DNA from: Castor canadensis
Lineage: Eukaryota > Chordata > Mammalia > Rodentia > Castoridae
Assembly (NCBI RefSeq): GCF_047511655.1
Contig: NC_133403.1
Location: 15,559,014-15,623,013 of the forward strand
Reading direction: 5' to 3'
DNA length: 64,000 bases
Shown: piece by piece, positions 1 to 11,639 of the stretch
How the letters are laid out: every line of letters starts with the position of its first letter
How positions within the stretch are numbered: position 1 is the first letter of the stretch
Translations under genes and position numbers: made by a program
Notes under the pieces: generated by a model
Seen by the model: the letters and a program-made list of their open reading frames with translations, nothing else
Databases searched by the model: none
What the model was told of the DNA's origin: nothing

Positions 1-1299
1 CCTGATCCTCTCAGGCATCAAAGCCTTTATGAGGGAGAAAGGAATAAAATTCATTTTACCACGTGTTGTAGACTAAAGTTCTTTTGAGAGTAAGGAAGAG
101 TCTTTAAATAGCCATTGAATGGAGGCACAAACAGTATTATAGATGCCACAGCATCATCACAACAGATTTTACTTTTGATTTACTGATTATATTTCTTCCT
201 AGAACAATGTACTCTAAAACATTGAAGTGCAAGCCTTCTGTAGAAAATTGGCAGAATCTTCATTCATCACCTTCTTTTCTATTGGTGTATCATTCTTGGG
301 AATGAAGTCAAGAGGAAATAAGACTGTCTCCAAGCAATGAATTGAGTGAGAGAATTCCATCTAAAAAAGAAAGCCAGGTACTATTGGTCAATGGAAGAAT
401 GAGGCCAAATGAATTTTCGAGATGGCCAAAATTGTCCCTCTCATCACAGGCTGAGGATGCTCTCTAGGCAAAAATCCTTGAGCAAGAAGCCCAGAAGGCC
501 CCTGAATCCTTAGCCTTCATTGTCCAGCTCTGATGCCAGTCTTTGCTCTCTATGTATGGATCAGCACTTGTCATCTCTCAAGATAATATAAATGCCAGTG
601 CATGTGAAGCTTGACCCACTGCCCTGTAAGAGGGAAGTGGCCAACATTTGCAGAATCCACATGGTTCTGATTCTGCAAGGACAAGTCGAAGAACTATAGA
701 GGAATGTGTTCCTTCACCAAGACTACAATGGATGCCACAAATAGCCCTGTTGTTTAGACAGAGGTTTGTCATAGAGAGGAGCCAACACTAAGACTCAGGA
801 TCTTGTGGAGGCAAGGGAGCAAGGCCTTTCCCAAGACCCCAGAAAAATGTAAGTTTGTCAGTGCGCATATCCTGCCTGAAGAGCAGAAGGTATGGGACTC
901 CAACCAGTTTGAGCTCAACATGGGCTGGCTCCAGAAAAGCCAAAGAGCTGGGATGACTGAGCCCTTGTTCCACCCCCTGCCCAGTGTACTTGAGACCTGG
1001 AGTCAGTGGGCATCATACTCAATTCTATATTTTCATGTTGCTTATACTGTCTAATCTTGCACTTTCTTGAACCAGGTACCCGAACCAGGTACATATTTGA
1101 TGTAACAGCCAGCATTGTAATTTGTAAGTAGTTATTTTACATAATTTTCTGTGTCAATGGCTTGAGGAAACTTGCCTTAAGATGAATTGTAACTTGAATT
1201 TTGCCCATATATGATTTAGAAATCCATAATATGTCTTTTTTTAATTCACCTTTTTTCTTTATTCAGATATATTCATTATACAGGGGGGATTCATAGTGA
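1..1299. repeat. Locus duplication, copy A
   Basis: This flank matches 62655-64000 in the same orientation at most positions by eye, with small indels. Both copies run without a break into the same antisense L1 3' end (the stretch around 1268-1299 matches the last 31 bases of the window). The L1 insertion therefore predates the duplication. The right copy lies just upstream of an IGHV3-type pseudogene, so a related V segment may lie just outside the window on the left. No coding sequence is recognisable here; the short open frames look like chance. Confidence 0.9.
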
Positions 1300-3735
1300 C
1301 TATTCTGATTAGCCTTATATTGTACATTATTTACATTGCTCCCATGATCTATCTCTCTCATCCCACCCCCTGCCCCAATTGAAACAATTGCAAGAGGTTT
1401 CCTTAGTTCTCTTTCAGACCAGTATATGAAGTCTATCAACCATGTATCATCAACTTAATCTCTTTCCTTCATCCACCACCCTACCACTAGAACCTACCCC
1501 TTCCTCCACCAGACACACAGACTGTGCCTATTTTACAGTCCTGGTTACCATATTTAAAAATTGAGTTGATGTTCAAAAGGATGCATATGTGTATGCACAC
1601 TGTAAGTGTGCTTTACTTTGGCCTGTTCAATCCATTTGAATTCTCTCCCTTACACCTTTACCCCCACTCTCGTTTTTCAGCAGCTTTCAATACACATCCT
1701 TCTTCCTCTACCTTCACATCTTATGCTTTACAATATTACTGATGTTCTATTCTTTTCTTTTCCTTTTTCTCTTTCCCCAAATTCCACTGTTACAAAAATG
1801 TTCTACAACTGAGTTTGTATATGATCATGTTTGTTTTGTATACGTATTGATCTTTGGACCTAACTTCTGTGTATGAGCAAAAACATGCGTCTTTTGTGTT
1901 TCTGATCCTGACTAACTTCACCTAACATGATGAGCTCCAATTGCATCAATTTACCTTCATACTCCATGTTATCATTCCTTGTGGCTGAGTAGTACTCCAG
2001 TGTTTATATATACAAAATATTGCATGATCCATTCATCAGCTTTGTTTCCAGAGCTTGACTATTGTAAATAGTGCTGCAATGAACATGAGTGTACAGATGT
2101 CTATGCTATATCCTGTTTTATGTTTTTTTGGTTATGTGCCCAGGAGCTGTATCACAGCATTGTATGACAGTTCTATCTCTAGTTCTTTGAGGAATCTGCA
2201 TATTGTTTTCCACAGTGGTTGTGCTAGTTTGCATTCCCACTGCAGTGTAAAAGCATTCCTGTTTCTCCACATCCTTGCCAGCATTTGTTCTTGTTAGTTC
2301 ATGGCCATTCTACCTTGGGTGAGAGGAAATGTAAGTGTGTTTTGATTTTCATCTCTTTTATAACCAGGGAACTTGAACAGTTCTTCATGTATTTGCTGGT
2401 CATTTGTACCTCTTCCTTTGAGAATTCCTTGTGTAAGTCATGTGCCCATTTCTTCACTGGGGTGTTGATTCTTTGGGGGCTGAGTTTTTTGAGTTCCCTG
2501 TAGATTCTGGTTATTAATCCCTTGTTGTATGAGTATCTGGCAAAGACATTTCTCCCTTTCTGTAGGCTGTCACTTGAGGCTGGTGACTGTTTTCTTTGAT
2601 GTGCAGAAATTCTTCCGTTTGATGCAGTCCCATTTGCTCTTTGTTTCTCTTACATGCTGAGCCTATTGAGTTCGTGTATGTTCTTCTGCTTCTTGCAGTT
2701 TTTTCAAAATTTCAGATCTTATATTAAGGTCTTTGATCTGCTTTGAGTTCATTTTAGTATGGGGTAAAAGACAGGGATATAGTCTCAGTCTTCTGCATGT
2801 GAATATACAGTTTCCCAGCAGCATTTGTTGAAGAGCTTTCTTACCTCCATCATGTGTTTTGTGCTCCTTTGCTATAGATGGGTTCGTTTATGTCTGGATC
2901 GTCAATTGTGATCCATTGGCATTCCTATCAGGTTTTGTTCCCAATACCACAGTGTTTTGATTGTTATGGGTCTGTAGTATAGTATGAAGTCAGGTATTGT
3001 GATGCTTTCAGCATTGGACTTTTTTCTCAGAATTGCTTTGGCTATTCAAGGTCTTTTGTGTTTCCATATAGATTTCATGATCGAATTTTATATTTCTCTG
3101 CAGAATATAGTTGAAATATTTATAGTGATTGCACTGAACATGTAGATTGCTTTTGGTAGTATGGTCTTTCCCACAATGTTGATTCTACCAATCCACAAGT
3201 GTGGCAGTTCTTTCAATCTTTTGATGTCATCTTCAATTTCTTTCTTCAGTTTTCATTAAATAGGTCTTTGATTTCTTTTGTTAAATTTATTCTTAGGTAC
3301 TGTATTGGTTTTTAATCTACAGTAAATGAGGTTTTTTTCTCTGATTTCTTTTTCAGTCTGCATTTTTGGTGCATGGAAAGCTGCTGTATGTTAATTTTGT
3401 ATCCTGCCACTTTTTCAAAAAGAGTTTTTGGGGTCACATAGGAAGAGGAAAACATCATCTGCAAATAGGGATAGTTATTCTTCTTGCTTCCCTATGTGGA
3501 TCCATTATATTTCTTCCTTGTGTCTTATTGAACTGGCTAGGAATTTCAAAATTATATTGAATAGGAGTGGAGAAATCAGACTGCCCTGACTTTTCCTCAC
3601 TTTAAAGGGAATGGTTTCAATTGTTCTCCATTTACTATGATGTTGGCTCTAGTTTTGTCATATATAGCCTTTATTTTGTTGCAGAAACTTCCTTCTACTC
3701 CTAGATTCTTTAGAGCTTTTATCATGAAAGGATGT
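1240..3735 (-). mobile_element. LINE-1, 5'-truncated, antisense (L1-A)
   Basis: Read on the minus strand, this is the 3' half of an L1: reverse transcriptase and C-terminal region of ORF2, then the 3' UTR. The plus strand shows characteristic complementary stretches, for example around 2055-2260 (region encoding the end of ORF2) and 3180-3240 and 3660-3735 (reverse transcriptase part). Many stops and indels break the frame. It is cut at 3735, where a TTATT-rich junction leads into telomere-like repeats. The 3' end near 1240-1270 is shared with the copy at the right window edge, so insertion came before the segmental duplication. Confidence 0.88.
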
Positions 3736-3763
3736 TAGATTTTTATTATTATTTTTGTTTTGT

Positions 3764-4705
3764 TTTAGGGTAGGTGTTAGGGATATGGCTATGGCTACAA
3801 TTATGATTAGTGTTAGGGTTAGGGATAAGACTAGGGCTAGGGCAAGGATTTGTATTAGGGTTTGGTTTAGGGCTAGGGCTATGTTTAGTGTTGTGGTTAG
3901 GATTAGGATTATATTGAGGATTTGGGAAGGATTAGGATAAGAGTTACAGTTAGGGTTTCAGTTTGAGTTAGTGTTAGGGCTAAGGCTATGGCCAGGGTTA
4001 GGTATGGGGTTAGGGTTAGGGTTATGTTTAGGACTATGGTAGGGTTAAGGTAAGGGTTGGTGTTAATGTTACGATTAGGTTATGACTTGGGCTAGGTCTA
4101 GGGCTGGGGTTATGTATACAGTTAGAGTTAGGGTTAGGGCATTAGTTATATTTAGGGAATGGGAGGGTTAAGATAAGGGTTATAGTTAGGGTTTGGATTA
4201 AGGTTATGGTTAGGATTAGGGTTGGGCTAGGGCTAGGTTTAATTAGGGTTAGTATAGAGCTGAGGCTAGAGTTAGGACTATGGCTAGGGCTAGAGGTATG
4301 GCTAGAGTTACTAATATGCTTAGGGTTAGAGTTATGTTTGGTTTAGATTAGGTTAGTGTTATCTTTTGGGTTAGGGTAATGATTAGAGATAGGATTTTGG
4401 TTAAGGTTAGGTTAGGGTTAAGCTTAGGGTTAGGGATTGTCCTTGGGCTATGGCTTGAGCTAAGACTAGGGATTATGTTAGGGTTAGAGTGAGGGCCATG
4501 TCTAGAGCTAGGGTTAAGGCTAGGACTAGGGATGGGATAGGCTTTGAGCTTTGGCTATGGCTATTGGAGGGATTAAGATTAGAGTTATTTCTAGAGTTAA
4601 TGTATGGTTAGGGTGTGGGTTAGAGTTATGGTTTTGGTTAGGGTTAGGGCCAGGCTTGGGCTCAGACTAGGTTTAGTGTTAGGGTGCAGTTAGGGGTAGG
4701 GTTCG
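3764..4705. repeat. Degenerate telomere-like (TTAGGG-variant) repeat
   Basis: About 940 bp consist almost wholly of hexamer-like variants of TTAGGG on the plus strand (TTAGGG, CTAGGG, TTATGG, TTAGAG and similar). Perfect neighbouring TTAGGG units occur only in short runs, for example near 4009-4026 and 4123-4140. One polarity is kept from end to end. This suits an old interstitial telomeric sequence or a telomere-like minisatellite. It sits between the truncated 5' end of an antisense L1 and a sense L1 3' end. Confidence 0.88.
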
Positions 4706-4715
4706 AATTGGGGCT

Positions 4716-5270
4716 ACTGCAGGGAAAGGCAAATGCAACATGACCTCACTCACATTGCAGAGGATAAAATATGAATCACATAGAATGAGATAGTGAAGCA
4801 GTGCTCAATAGAGTTTGGAGAGGGGGAGAAAGATCTGGAAGTGAGGGGATGATTGTGTAATAACAGAGTAAGCAGGAATGTGCCCTAGTTTTTGAAGAAT
4901 CATAGAGTAACTGTAGCATGTGGAAAGATATTATATAATTCAAAATAACAGGAGCAGTGTAATTTGTAGATTTCCTACTAAAGACATATGAAAATGTTTG
5001 ATATATAGATGTGACACCTACCTGTATTTTACTACCACACATCACATACATGCATCTAATTATTATGCTCTTTCTCATAGTTATCATATGTGAATTAAAA
5101 AACTTGAAAAGACAATGGCAGATCTACCTAAGTGCCTGCTATAGGTGTCACCATTCCAAGAAATGTAATAATAAACCTCATTCATATGAAGGCTCAACAC
5201 AATAAATACAATGCATTTTATGCAGGTAACAAAAAGGCATCCATACTTTTTCTTAAGAAATTGTCACCAT
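4716..5270 (+). mobile_element. Old LINE-1 3' end (end of ORF2 and 3' UTR), sense
   Basis: The stretch begins with the sequence typical of the extreme 3' part of L1 ORF2 and its 3' UTR (an ...ACATGACCTCACTCAC... type segment near 4738), followed by AT-rich 3' UTR with a CAAAATAACAGGAG-type motif near 4941. The same 3' UTR type appears at 9430-9640 and 13040-13400. No open frame of note remains. Confidence 0.7.
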
Positions 5271-5284
5271 AAGAATGGGACCAA

Positions 5285-5437
5285 AATTACAGATAAGGGC
5301 ACAATAGTTTCTGTCTGGTAGCAAGGGGGTAGGGGGACAGGGAGGGGAGAGGAGGAAGGGAGGGGGCAGGGGGAAGATGGGAGGAATGACCCAAACACTG
5401 TATGCACATATGAATAAAAGAAAAAAAATTAAAAAAG
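5285..5437 (+). mobile_element. Younger LINE-1 3' tail, sense
   Basis: Purine-rich 3' UTR with G-rich runs (5327-5375), then the terminal block GACCCAAACACTGTATGCAC, then ATGAATAAAAG and an A-rich tail. The same terminal block occurs at 37109-37165 (sense) and, reverse-complemented, at 49440-49560 and 60530-60680. This marks one L1 subfamily that inserted at least four times in the window. Only the last 150 bp are present here (severe 5' truncation). Confidence 0.85.
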
Positions 5438-5483
5438 AATGGGACCAAGAAAGAAAGAGGAAAATTTGAGGTGATGAGCCAAT

Positions 5484-5835
5484 TCCGGTTATCACACATA
5501 CATATATGGCGATGTCACAATGAAACTCTCTGTATAGCTTATCTTATTAAAAAGAAAAAAAAAATTTAAACTGGAGAATAGGCAGGTAAGCCAGGTCCTG
5601 TTTGGGGGCATAAAACAGTCAAAGGGGGGAAGATTTAGGGAGGGTGAACATGGTAGAAATATTATGTACTCAAGTATGAAAATGGAAAAAAAAGATCTGT
5701 TGAAACTATTCCAGGAATAGGGGTAAGAAGATAAAGGAGGATAAAGGAGGGGTTGAATGAAACTATGATACATTAACTTGGGTAAATGTCACAATTTACT
5801 CCAGAACAGCAATAATAAAAGAGATAAAAAAGAAG
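5484..5835 (+). mobile_element. LINE-1 3' end of a second 3' UTR type, sense
   Basis: This 3' UTR differs from the one just upstream. It has a segment ending GATGTCACAATGAAACTCTC (5511-5530), an A-rich break, a long purine-rich block with GGTGAACATGGTAGAAATA-type sequence, a GTTGAAACTATTCCAGGAAT-like block (5699-5718), and an AATAATAAAAG tail. The reverse complement of the terminal part is nested at 26915-27107, and part of it recurs in sense at 42930-43045. Confidence 0.75.
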
Positions 5836-6235
5836 AACCAGGAGAAAATAAATCAAATTTATATAATTACATGTAGAAGTGTAAGCTGAAATATTGGGGA
5901 AGAATCTCAGTTTTACAGAAGTGACATTATTGTGCTCACTAAAAACAATAAATTGTACAATGTGTCAGTATTAATAAGGTATTTGAAAGCTCATCAGACA
6001 GACACAACAAATGGGAGAATTTCATTTATTATAATGGGGAAAAAAAGATAAATTGAAATGAAAGTCAACATCATTTGCTTAAGTTTCTAATATTTAAAAT
6101 ATGTAGAGGAAATGTAACATTGCTTCTTTTTTTTTGGCAAAGGTGCCACATTCTCTCCACGCTCAAGTTTCCACTCTCCCCATATCTAAAAACAATTGCA
6201 CAAGGAGTGGGTACCTTTACCCTAATGTCCTCCAT
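5836..6235. other. No recognised feature
   Basis: AT-rich sequence with short A-runs. I see no gene, RNA or clear repeat family. Confidence 0.5.
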
Positions 6236-6845
6236 TATGTGTGTGTGAAAGAGAGAGACAGAGAGAAAGAGAGAATATATTTTTATGTGATGTTTTATAA
6301 ACATATGTAGAAGAATGTGTAAGAATGTGTGACAGTGTTTGTGTGAGTGTGTATAAGGTGTGCAAGAGAAGATGTATATAAATGTGTTTATGAGTGTGAG
6401 TAGGTAGTATCTGTGTGTATGTGAGAAAGAATGTGCTTGTGTGTGATGTATGAATGTATTTAGAAGAATGTGTGAGTGAGAATGCACGTGTTTGTGAATG
6501 CATGCAAAATGGAGTGTTTGAATATGTGTGTGAGTGAGTGTATGTGAGTTTGTATGTGATAGCATTGTGTGTGTGAATGTGTATGTGAGAGAGAGAAGGA
6601 GCTAATGTGCTTGTGTGTGAGGTTGTATGAATGTATGTAGGAGGGATTGTGAGTGAGAAGGTGTGAGATTATGCATGTGTGAGTGAATGTGTGTGAGTGT
6701 GATATATGTCTATCTGTGAATATGTAAGAAGAGTGTGTGCCTGAATAGTTGTGTGTCTAATGGTCCATGTGGGAATGTACATGTGCAAGAGTGTGTGTTT
6801 GTGAGTATGTGTATGAAGGTGTGTGTTTGAGAGTTTGTGTAACAC
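6236..6845. repeat. GT-rich degenerate microsatellite
   Basis: About 600 bp of TGTG/TGAG/TGTATG units, led by a GAGA-rich run (6248-6274), on the plus strand. The long His/Thr-rich or Cys/Val-rich open frames across it come from the repeat, not from genes. A similar tract lies at 43592-43878. Confidence 0.93.
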
Positions 6846-7124
6846 AGCTCACATAGATCATAATTTTGAAATATACATTTCTATGATTTTTCACCAAGTT
6901 CAAGTTTTATTCCAGAGTTTCTCAGAACAGCCCTATTCATGTCTGGTTTCATGTTTGACAGCATCAATGTTCTCCAAAAAACTAGATAACAATACTGATA
7001 TACATTCATAATCATGATAAAGAAACTGATCCTGCTCTTGGGGCTAAATCTGTGCTCTGTCTGTGCCTATTGCTTCCTGCATGGCATGAACTTACAGTGC
7101 TGGTCCTGAGGGCCTCTGAAGGCA

Positions 7125-7163
7125 GGTTTGTGTCTGGCCTCACACTGAATTTCCCTCACTGTG
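7125..7163 (-). other. IGHV recombination signal (23-RSS), intact
   Basis: On the minus strand, directly after the V exon: heptamer CACAGTG (7157-7163), a spacer of exactly 23 bp (7134-7156), and nonamer ACACAAACC (7125-7133). Both elements fit the usual VH signal. This is the only fully canonical signal in the window, although the attached V segment is dead. Confidence 0.93.
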
Positions 7164-7586
7164 CTCAGCAAAGTAATACATGGTCTTGTCCTCTGTGGTC
7201 ACAAAGCTCAGCTGCAGGGAGAACTGGTTCTTGGATGTGTCTCTGGACATGGAGGCATGGCTCTTGAGGGATGGGCTATAGTAAGTGTTACCATCATATT
7301 CTATTTGCCCCAACCATTCCAGGCCCTTCTTTGGGGGCTGCTGGAACCAAGTCCAGTAGCAACCACTGTTAATGGAGTAACTTGAGACAGCACAGGTGAT
7401 GGCAGGGTCTGTGAAGGGTTTATCAGGCTAGGTCCTGACTCCTACAGCTGCATCTGGGAAAGGACATTTGGGGACAGAGTAAAACAGGAAGTAATGAGCT
7501 CAAATGTAGCATCACTAAGTCATCCTTCATAATATCTGAGACACTCACATCTGGGAGCTGCCAGGAGGAAAAAAAAAGATCCACAT
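7164..7586 (-). pseudogene. IGHV pseudogene 1 (clan II, IGHV4-human / IGHV3-mouse like)
   Basis: A heavy-chain variable segment with a leader remnant (7549-about 7586, intact GTGAGT donor at 7543-7548), a short intron and a V exon (7164 to about 7467). The V reads well from CDR1 through FR3: an S-INSGCYWTW-type CDR1, GLEWLGQIEYDGNTYYSPSL and RDTSKNQFSLQL, typical of clan II. Lesions: Gln5 is a TAG stop; one base is lost in FR1 before the first cysteine; the second conserved cysteine is Phe (Y-Y-F); the acceptor appears to be CAA instead of CAG; and the leader has lost its usual first codons and gained a T-run. The downstream recombination signal and upstream octamer are intact. Several independent lesions make it non-functional beyond reasonable doubt. 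Confidence 0.96.
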
Positions 7587-7696
7587 GTGTTCCACGTTCT
7601 TATGGATAATGTCTGTGACTCCAAGAGAATATACCCACGTTTAGAAGAGCCTGAATTTAAGTAAATGTGCAGCTTCATCTGATGATGTAATTGGGT

Positions 7697-7704
7697 ATTT
7701 GCAT
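7697..7704 (-). promoter_or_regulatory. Perfect octamer of IGHV pseudogene 1
   Basis: ATGCAAAT on the minus strand (ATTTGCAT on plus), about 110 bp upstream of the leader. This is the OCT-binding element of Ig V promoters. It is the only exact octamer found upstream of any V segment in the window. Confidence 0.85.
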
Positions 7705-8499
7705 GTCAGCTGTATCCTGCATGTGAGTAAATAATAGGGATGGCCAAATCCCTGTCATCTGGCTCCCCAGGGAGGAGGCTGCTGGCTGATCTCTCAGGGA
7801 GGTTAGCCCTTTCCTGTCAGCTTCATTATCCCCAGGGTCTTGATTTCGCAGGAAAAAAATGTACTGAAGATACACATTTGAAGATGCTGAAGATGATCCT
7901 TGATAAATATGTGTACCCACCACACCTACACTCAGTCACACAAGACACACACACACACCCATGCAGACAATTCTGAATTCCTAGATTTGTAGGACTTATT
8001 CAATTTGAAAACAGTTCCATCTGTAAACCTCTTGTCTGTCTTTCTAACAGAAACTATGAAATGTCAAAGGAATAATAATTTTTTCCTATTGTGTTAGTCA
8101 TAAAATAACCTATATAATATTGTATCACATCCCCCATCTTAATATAAAATCCCACCAAGCAAAGCCCATAACATGTGACTCTCCCTTTAGAAGCCCTCAT
8201 TCCCTTGCAAGGGTGTACTGTCCTCTGTGATGAAACTGCCCCATACTTTCTCATTTTGTGTAATCTTTGATTTCTTTGCCAGTGACAGGAACCTGGGAAC
8301 TTTCTGTGAAAATCTCTCTTCTCCCTCTCTCTCAGAGATTTTCTAGGTTTCAGCACTGGCAGGAAATGTCAGACCCCCAAATGCACAGGAACCAAAGAGA
8401 AAACAGACAAATGAGATTGTGTCATGTTGCTGACTTTATTCACCATACAAGGTGAGATTACAAAGTGAAGACTACCCACAGATTGTGAGGAAATTATTG
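7705..8499. other. Intergenic, no recognised gene
   Basis: Sequence upstream of IGHV pseudogene 1. It contains a short CA run (about 7947-7960) and otherwise nothing I can assign. Confidence 0.5.
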
Positions 8500-9090
8500 A
8501 AAAACATTCTCCCCATTAGGACTTTCTGGCTAAATATATCAAGAACTCCCAACTATTTAAGAGAAAGGAAGCAAAATCAAATAAATTAAAAATCTATTTA
8601 ACAGATTTAAATGGATATTTCACATTCACATGAGTAATCCACACATGAACAATCTTCAAATTCTCTAACCATGAGGGAATTGCAAATTAAAAAAACAATG
8701 ATATTTCAAAATACATTACATCCATATTTGTGAAGTTAGAATGAAATTCACTGAGGCTGAGTAGGGTGGATGGGGTAAAAAAGAGAAATAGAGGGGTTAA
8801 TCTCATTAAAATAGAAGACATTCACAGATGAAGAATCCCTTTTAACAATGAATACGCAAGTGGAAATGTATGGGGACTGAGTACTAGGAAAAGGCAAGGG
8901 TGAATGTAGAGGTAAAAGTAGGGCTAATATAATTGAGACAGTTTATATTGTTGCATGAAAAGATAGCAATGAACATGGGGCAATCATTTTAAGTAGAGGG
9001 AGGAGAGGGGAGAATGATGATGTGGATGAACCTAACCATGATACATTGTACCACAATAAAATACCATGTAGAACTCATATATGCTAATAA
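8500..9090 (+). mobile_element. Old LINE-1 relic, sense
   Basis: The 8575-8740 part resembles diverged L1 ORF2 C-terminal sequence. It is followed by a purine-rich stretch (8755-9010) and a TATGCTAATAAAATG-like end near 9078-9092, as in an L1 3' UTR. Strongly decayed; the family call rests on pattern only. Confidence 0.5.
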
Positions 9091-9094
9091 AATG

Positions 9095-9660
9095 TTTGGA
9101 AAAGAAAAAAATCCTATCACTATAGCTCCCACACATCCACTAATGAGCACATGTCCAAGGGATAGAAAGCAATCTTGTCAAAGTCATGTCTGCACACACA
9201 TGCACAATAATGGCACAGTTATTTATAGATACCAAGTAAGGAAGTAAGGCAGTTAACATAACTTCCTTGAAACAAGGAATGGATAATGATAATTGGTGCT
9301 TTTGCAAAACAGGATATTTTTCAGCCTAAAACAAGGAATTACTGTCACTTTTGACAATGTGGATGAACCAGATGGTATAATCTTACATGGAATAATCTGG
9401 GCACAAAAAGACAAGACTGCATGGTCTTACTTATATGTGAATATTAAAAGGTGGAATTCATAAAAGTAGAGAGTGAAATGATGATTTGCAGAGGCTCTGG
9501 TGGGTCAGGAAAGGGAGATACTAGGATCACGGTGCAGTGTTTCATTTTGACAGAGACACACATTTCAAAAACCTATTGCATAGTGGTGATACAATTTGGA
9601 AATGATGTAGTGTATATTTGAAATTACCTAAGAAAAAATACATTTCGTATTCTATTCATA
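9095..9660 (+). mobile_element. Old LINE-1 3' end, sense
   Basis: Reads like the last part of L1 ORF2: a block resembling the CACATGCACAATAATGGCAC region near 9195, a GACAATGTGGATGAACCAGA block near 9353, then 3' UTR (TCTTACTTATATGTGAATAT near 9424, GTAGAGAGTGAAATGATGAT near 9466). It has frameshifts and stops throughout. Confidence 0.75.
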
Positions 9661-11187
9661 AATATGAGAAGGTAGTTAATGTGAAGAACATGTTAATTAG
9701 CCTAAAAAACATTAAACAATCTATGACAATATAAACACATTTTTATCTTACCTCATAAATATATATATTGTTCAGCAAGTAAGCATTTAAAAAAATCAAA
9801 TCATCAACTTAGACAAAGCAGTGATGAGAAAATTGACTGCTGACCCTCATTTCCCCTACTTGTGATTGTAACTCAAGATGAGGCATAAATGCACTCGCCT
9901 CCCTTGGAGGCCAGAAATCATATATGTGCATGAAATTCAAGCTCTTAGGGTGTAAATCACCTACACAGAGTGACCATGGAAGGATGGGCAAATGAAATGG
10001 GTTTTAGGAAATGTGTAGGCATAGTGTATTGATGGCCTAATTTACACTGAACCACCTATTGTACTTGGCAATGAGAGAACAGGGGGAGGAACAGAGCAGA
10101 GCCCTGGTTCATGGTCCTCATGGTCTGAGGACAAATTTCACTTGAATGCTCTGCTTCAAAGGTAAGTCATATGATGGAGGAAAGTTCTTTAGTATACCCA
10201 AGACAGAGAGAGTAGGAAGCATGCAGGGTTCCAAGAATCTCATTCTAATTTTCCCTCGATCAATCTCAATTTTCAATGTAGAAGCTGAATGACCCATCTA
10301 ATGACACAGTTCCCAGAGCTTCTTTCATGGCCTCATCCAGAACATGGCCCAGCAGTGACAAAAATGATTTATATTTCCATGCTTGTCTTCCAACCTCCCT
10401 CATGGGCCACCTCTGAGTTGTATTCTCTGCTTACCTGATGTCCACCTTTTCCATCCAGGAGCAAATAATAGAGATGAGGAAACCCTGAGCATCAAAACGA
10501 CAGTGTACACGTGGATCAGGATGCTTAACAACCCAGGGAGTCCAAGCACCTGAGGGGCAGAAGTTTGTAGGTCTGTTGATGTCCACCTGAGACAGATATT
10601 CTCCTGTCTGAAAAAGGAGGACAGGTAAAATTAATATTTTTTGAGCTTCTCTGGTGTTGAGGGGTAATCTTTCCTGATTATATTTAAAAACTGTCACCCA
10701 CAGAATTGGACTACACATCCTGGGTGTCTTAGCAGAATTATTGATTTACATTTCTAGGAGATTGAAGTACAAATTGGTTTACATTGTCACCCAGCCATCT
10801 CAATGGAATTTTGAGGGACACATTTCCATCTAAACTATTAATTGAGGAATGATGAGGCCCCTTGTGTTATTTTTTATGTCAGGGAGAAAAACAAGGTCAT
10901 CTGGGATTAGGTGAAGAAAATTTTCTAGTGACGGTTCCCAAGGAATCCTTAAATAGAAAAAATTACTTCCTCCTTTATTGCCACAGTGATAATGTGAGAG
11001 AACAGATGGCAAAACGGAGAAAGAATCATCTCTGGTGATATATGAGATGTTTGAGAGAATAGAAAAGTACTGAGCCTAACAGGGATTCCTTGACTGTTCG
11101 TGACAGCCCCTCCTTCTGGACTGAAATCCAGAGCTGGGTGAGACTTGATTGCTTTCTGCAGGACATGTATCCTGTCCCGTGCAGTGA
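9661..11187. other. Intergenic, no recognised gene
   Basis: Roughly 1.5 kb between an L1 relic and IGHV pseudogene 2. The minus-strand open frame at 10431-10718 shows no domain I recognise. I see no Ig exon, SINE or clear transposon here. Confidence 0.45.
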
Positions 11188-11226
11188 GATTTGTGTCAGG
11201 GCTCCCACAAAAGTTCCCTTATTATA
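11188..11226 (-). other. IGHV recombination signal, heptamer decayed
   Basis: Nonamer ACACAAATC (11188-11196) and a 23-bp spacer (11197-11219) are preserved on the minus strand. The heptamer position (11220-11226) reads TATAATA, with most consensus bases of CACAGTG lost. Confidence 0.8.
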
Positions 11227-11639
11227 TATCTCACAGAGTAATGGAGGGCTTTTCCATCCATCGTCACTGAGCTCCACTGCAGGGAGAACTGGTTCTTATA
11301 CATGTCTCTGGAAATGGAGATGAAGCTCTTGAGGGATGTCCTGTAGTCAGTGATTCCAGAAGAACATATATGCCCATCCACTATAGTCCCTTTGCTAAGT
11401 GCTGGCAGATCTTGGTCCAACAGTAATCACTTGTCATATAGAAAACACAGGTGAGGGACAGGGTCTCTGAATGCTTGACCAGGTTTGGTGCTGACTTCCG
11501 CAGCTGCAATTGTGACAGAAGACCTGGACACAAAGAGCATCACGATCAGTCACACACCAGAAACCCCATGTCCAGGTCTGTCTCCTGGGAACCCTGAGAC
11601 ACTTATAGTAGGAGTTGCCACCATGGAGAGGAGAATCAT
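11227..11639 (-). pseudogene. IGHV pseudogene 2 (clan II)
   Basis: Leader remnant 11605-11639, with a possible ATG at 11637-11639, then an intron and a V exon of 11227-11523 behind an intact CAG acceptor (AG complement at 11524-11525). FR1 reads QLQLRKSAPNLVKHSETLSL and ends with the first cysteine. FR3 shows a RDMYKNQFSLQW-type block. Lesions: the FR2 LEW motif is L-stop-W (TAG); a frameshift lies just after it in CDR2; the second conserved cysteine is Ser (TAC TCT); the leader donor is AT instead of GT (ATAAGTG); and the heptamer is destroyed. No octamer is seen upstream. It lies about 4.1 kb from pseudogene 1 in the same orientation, which suggests local duplication of a clan II segment. 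Confidence 0.95.

Noticed and set aside
3755-3940. Arg-rich 61-aa open frame
   Set aside because: It lies in the telomere-like repeat and reflects its hexamer composition.
3764-4705. CRISPR-like or array-type repeat
   Set aside because: Units are contiguous degenerate hexamers without spacers, and the context is mammalian.
6071-6565. 164-aa His/Thr/Ser-rich minus-strand open frame
   Set aside because: Composition is fully explained by the GT-rich microsatellite.
10431-10718. Possible Ig constant or V exon on the minus strand
   Set aside because: No paired cysteines with the framework tryptophan and no splice or recombination signal in the right place.
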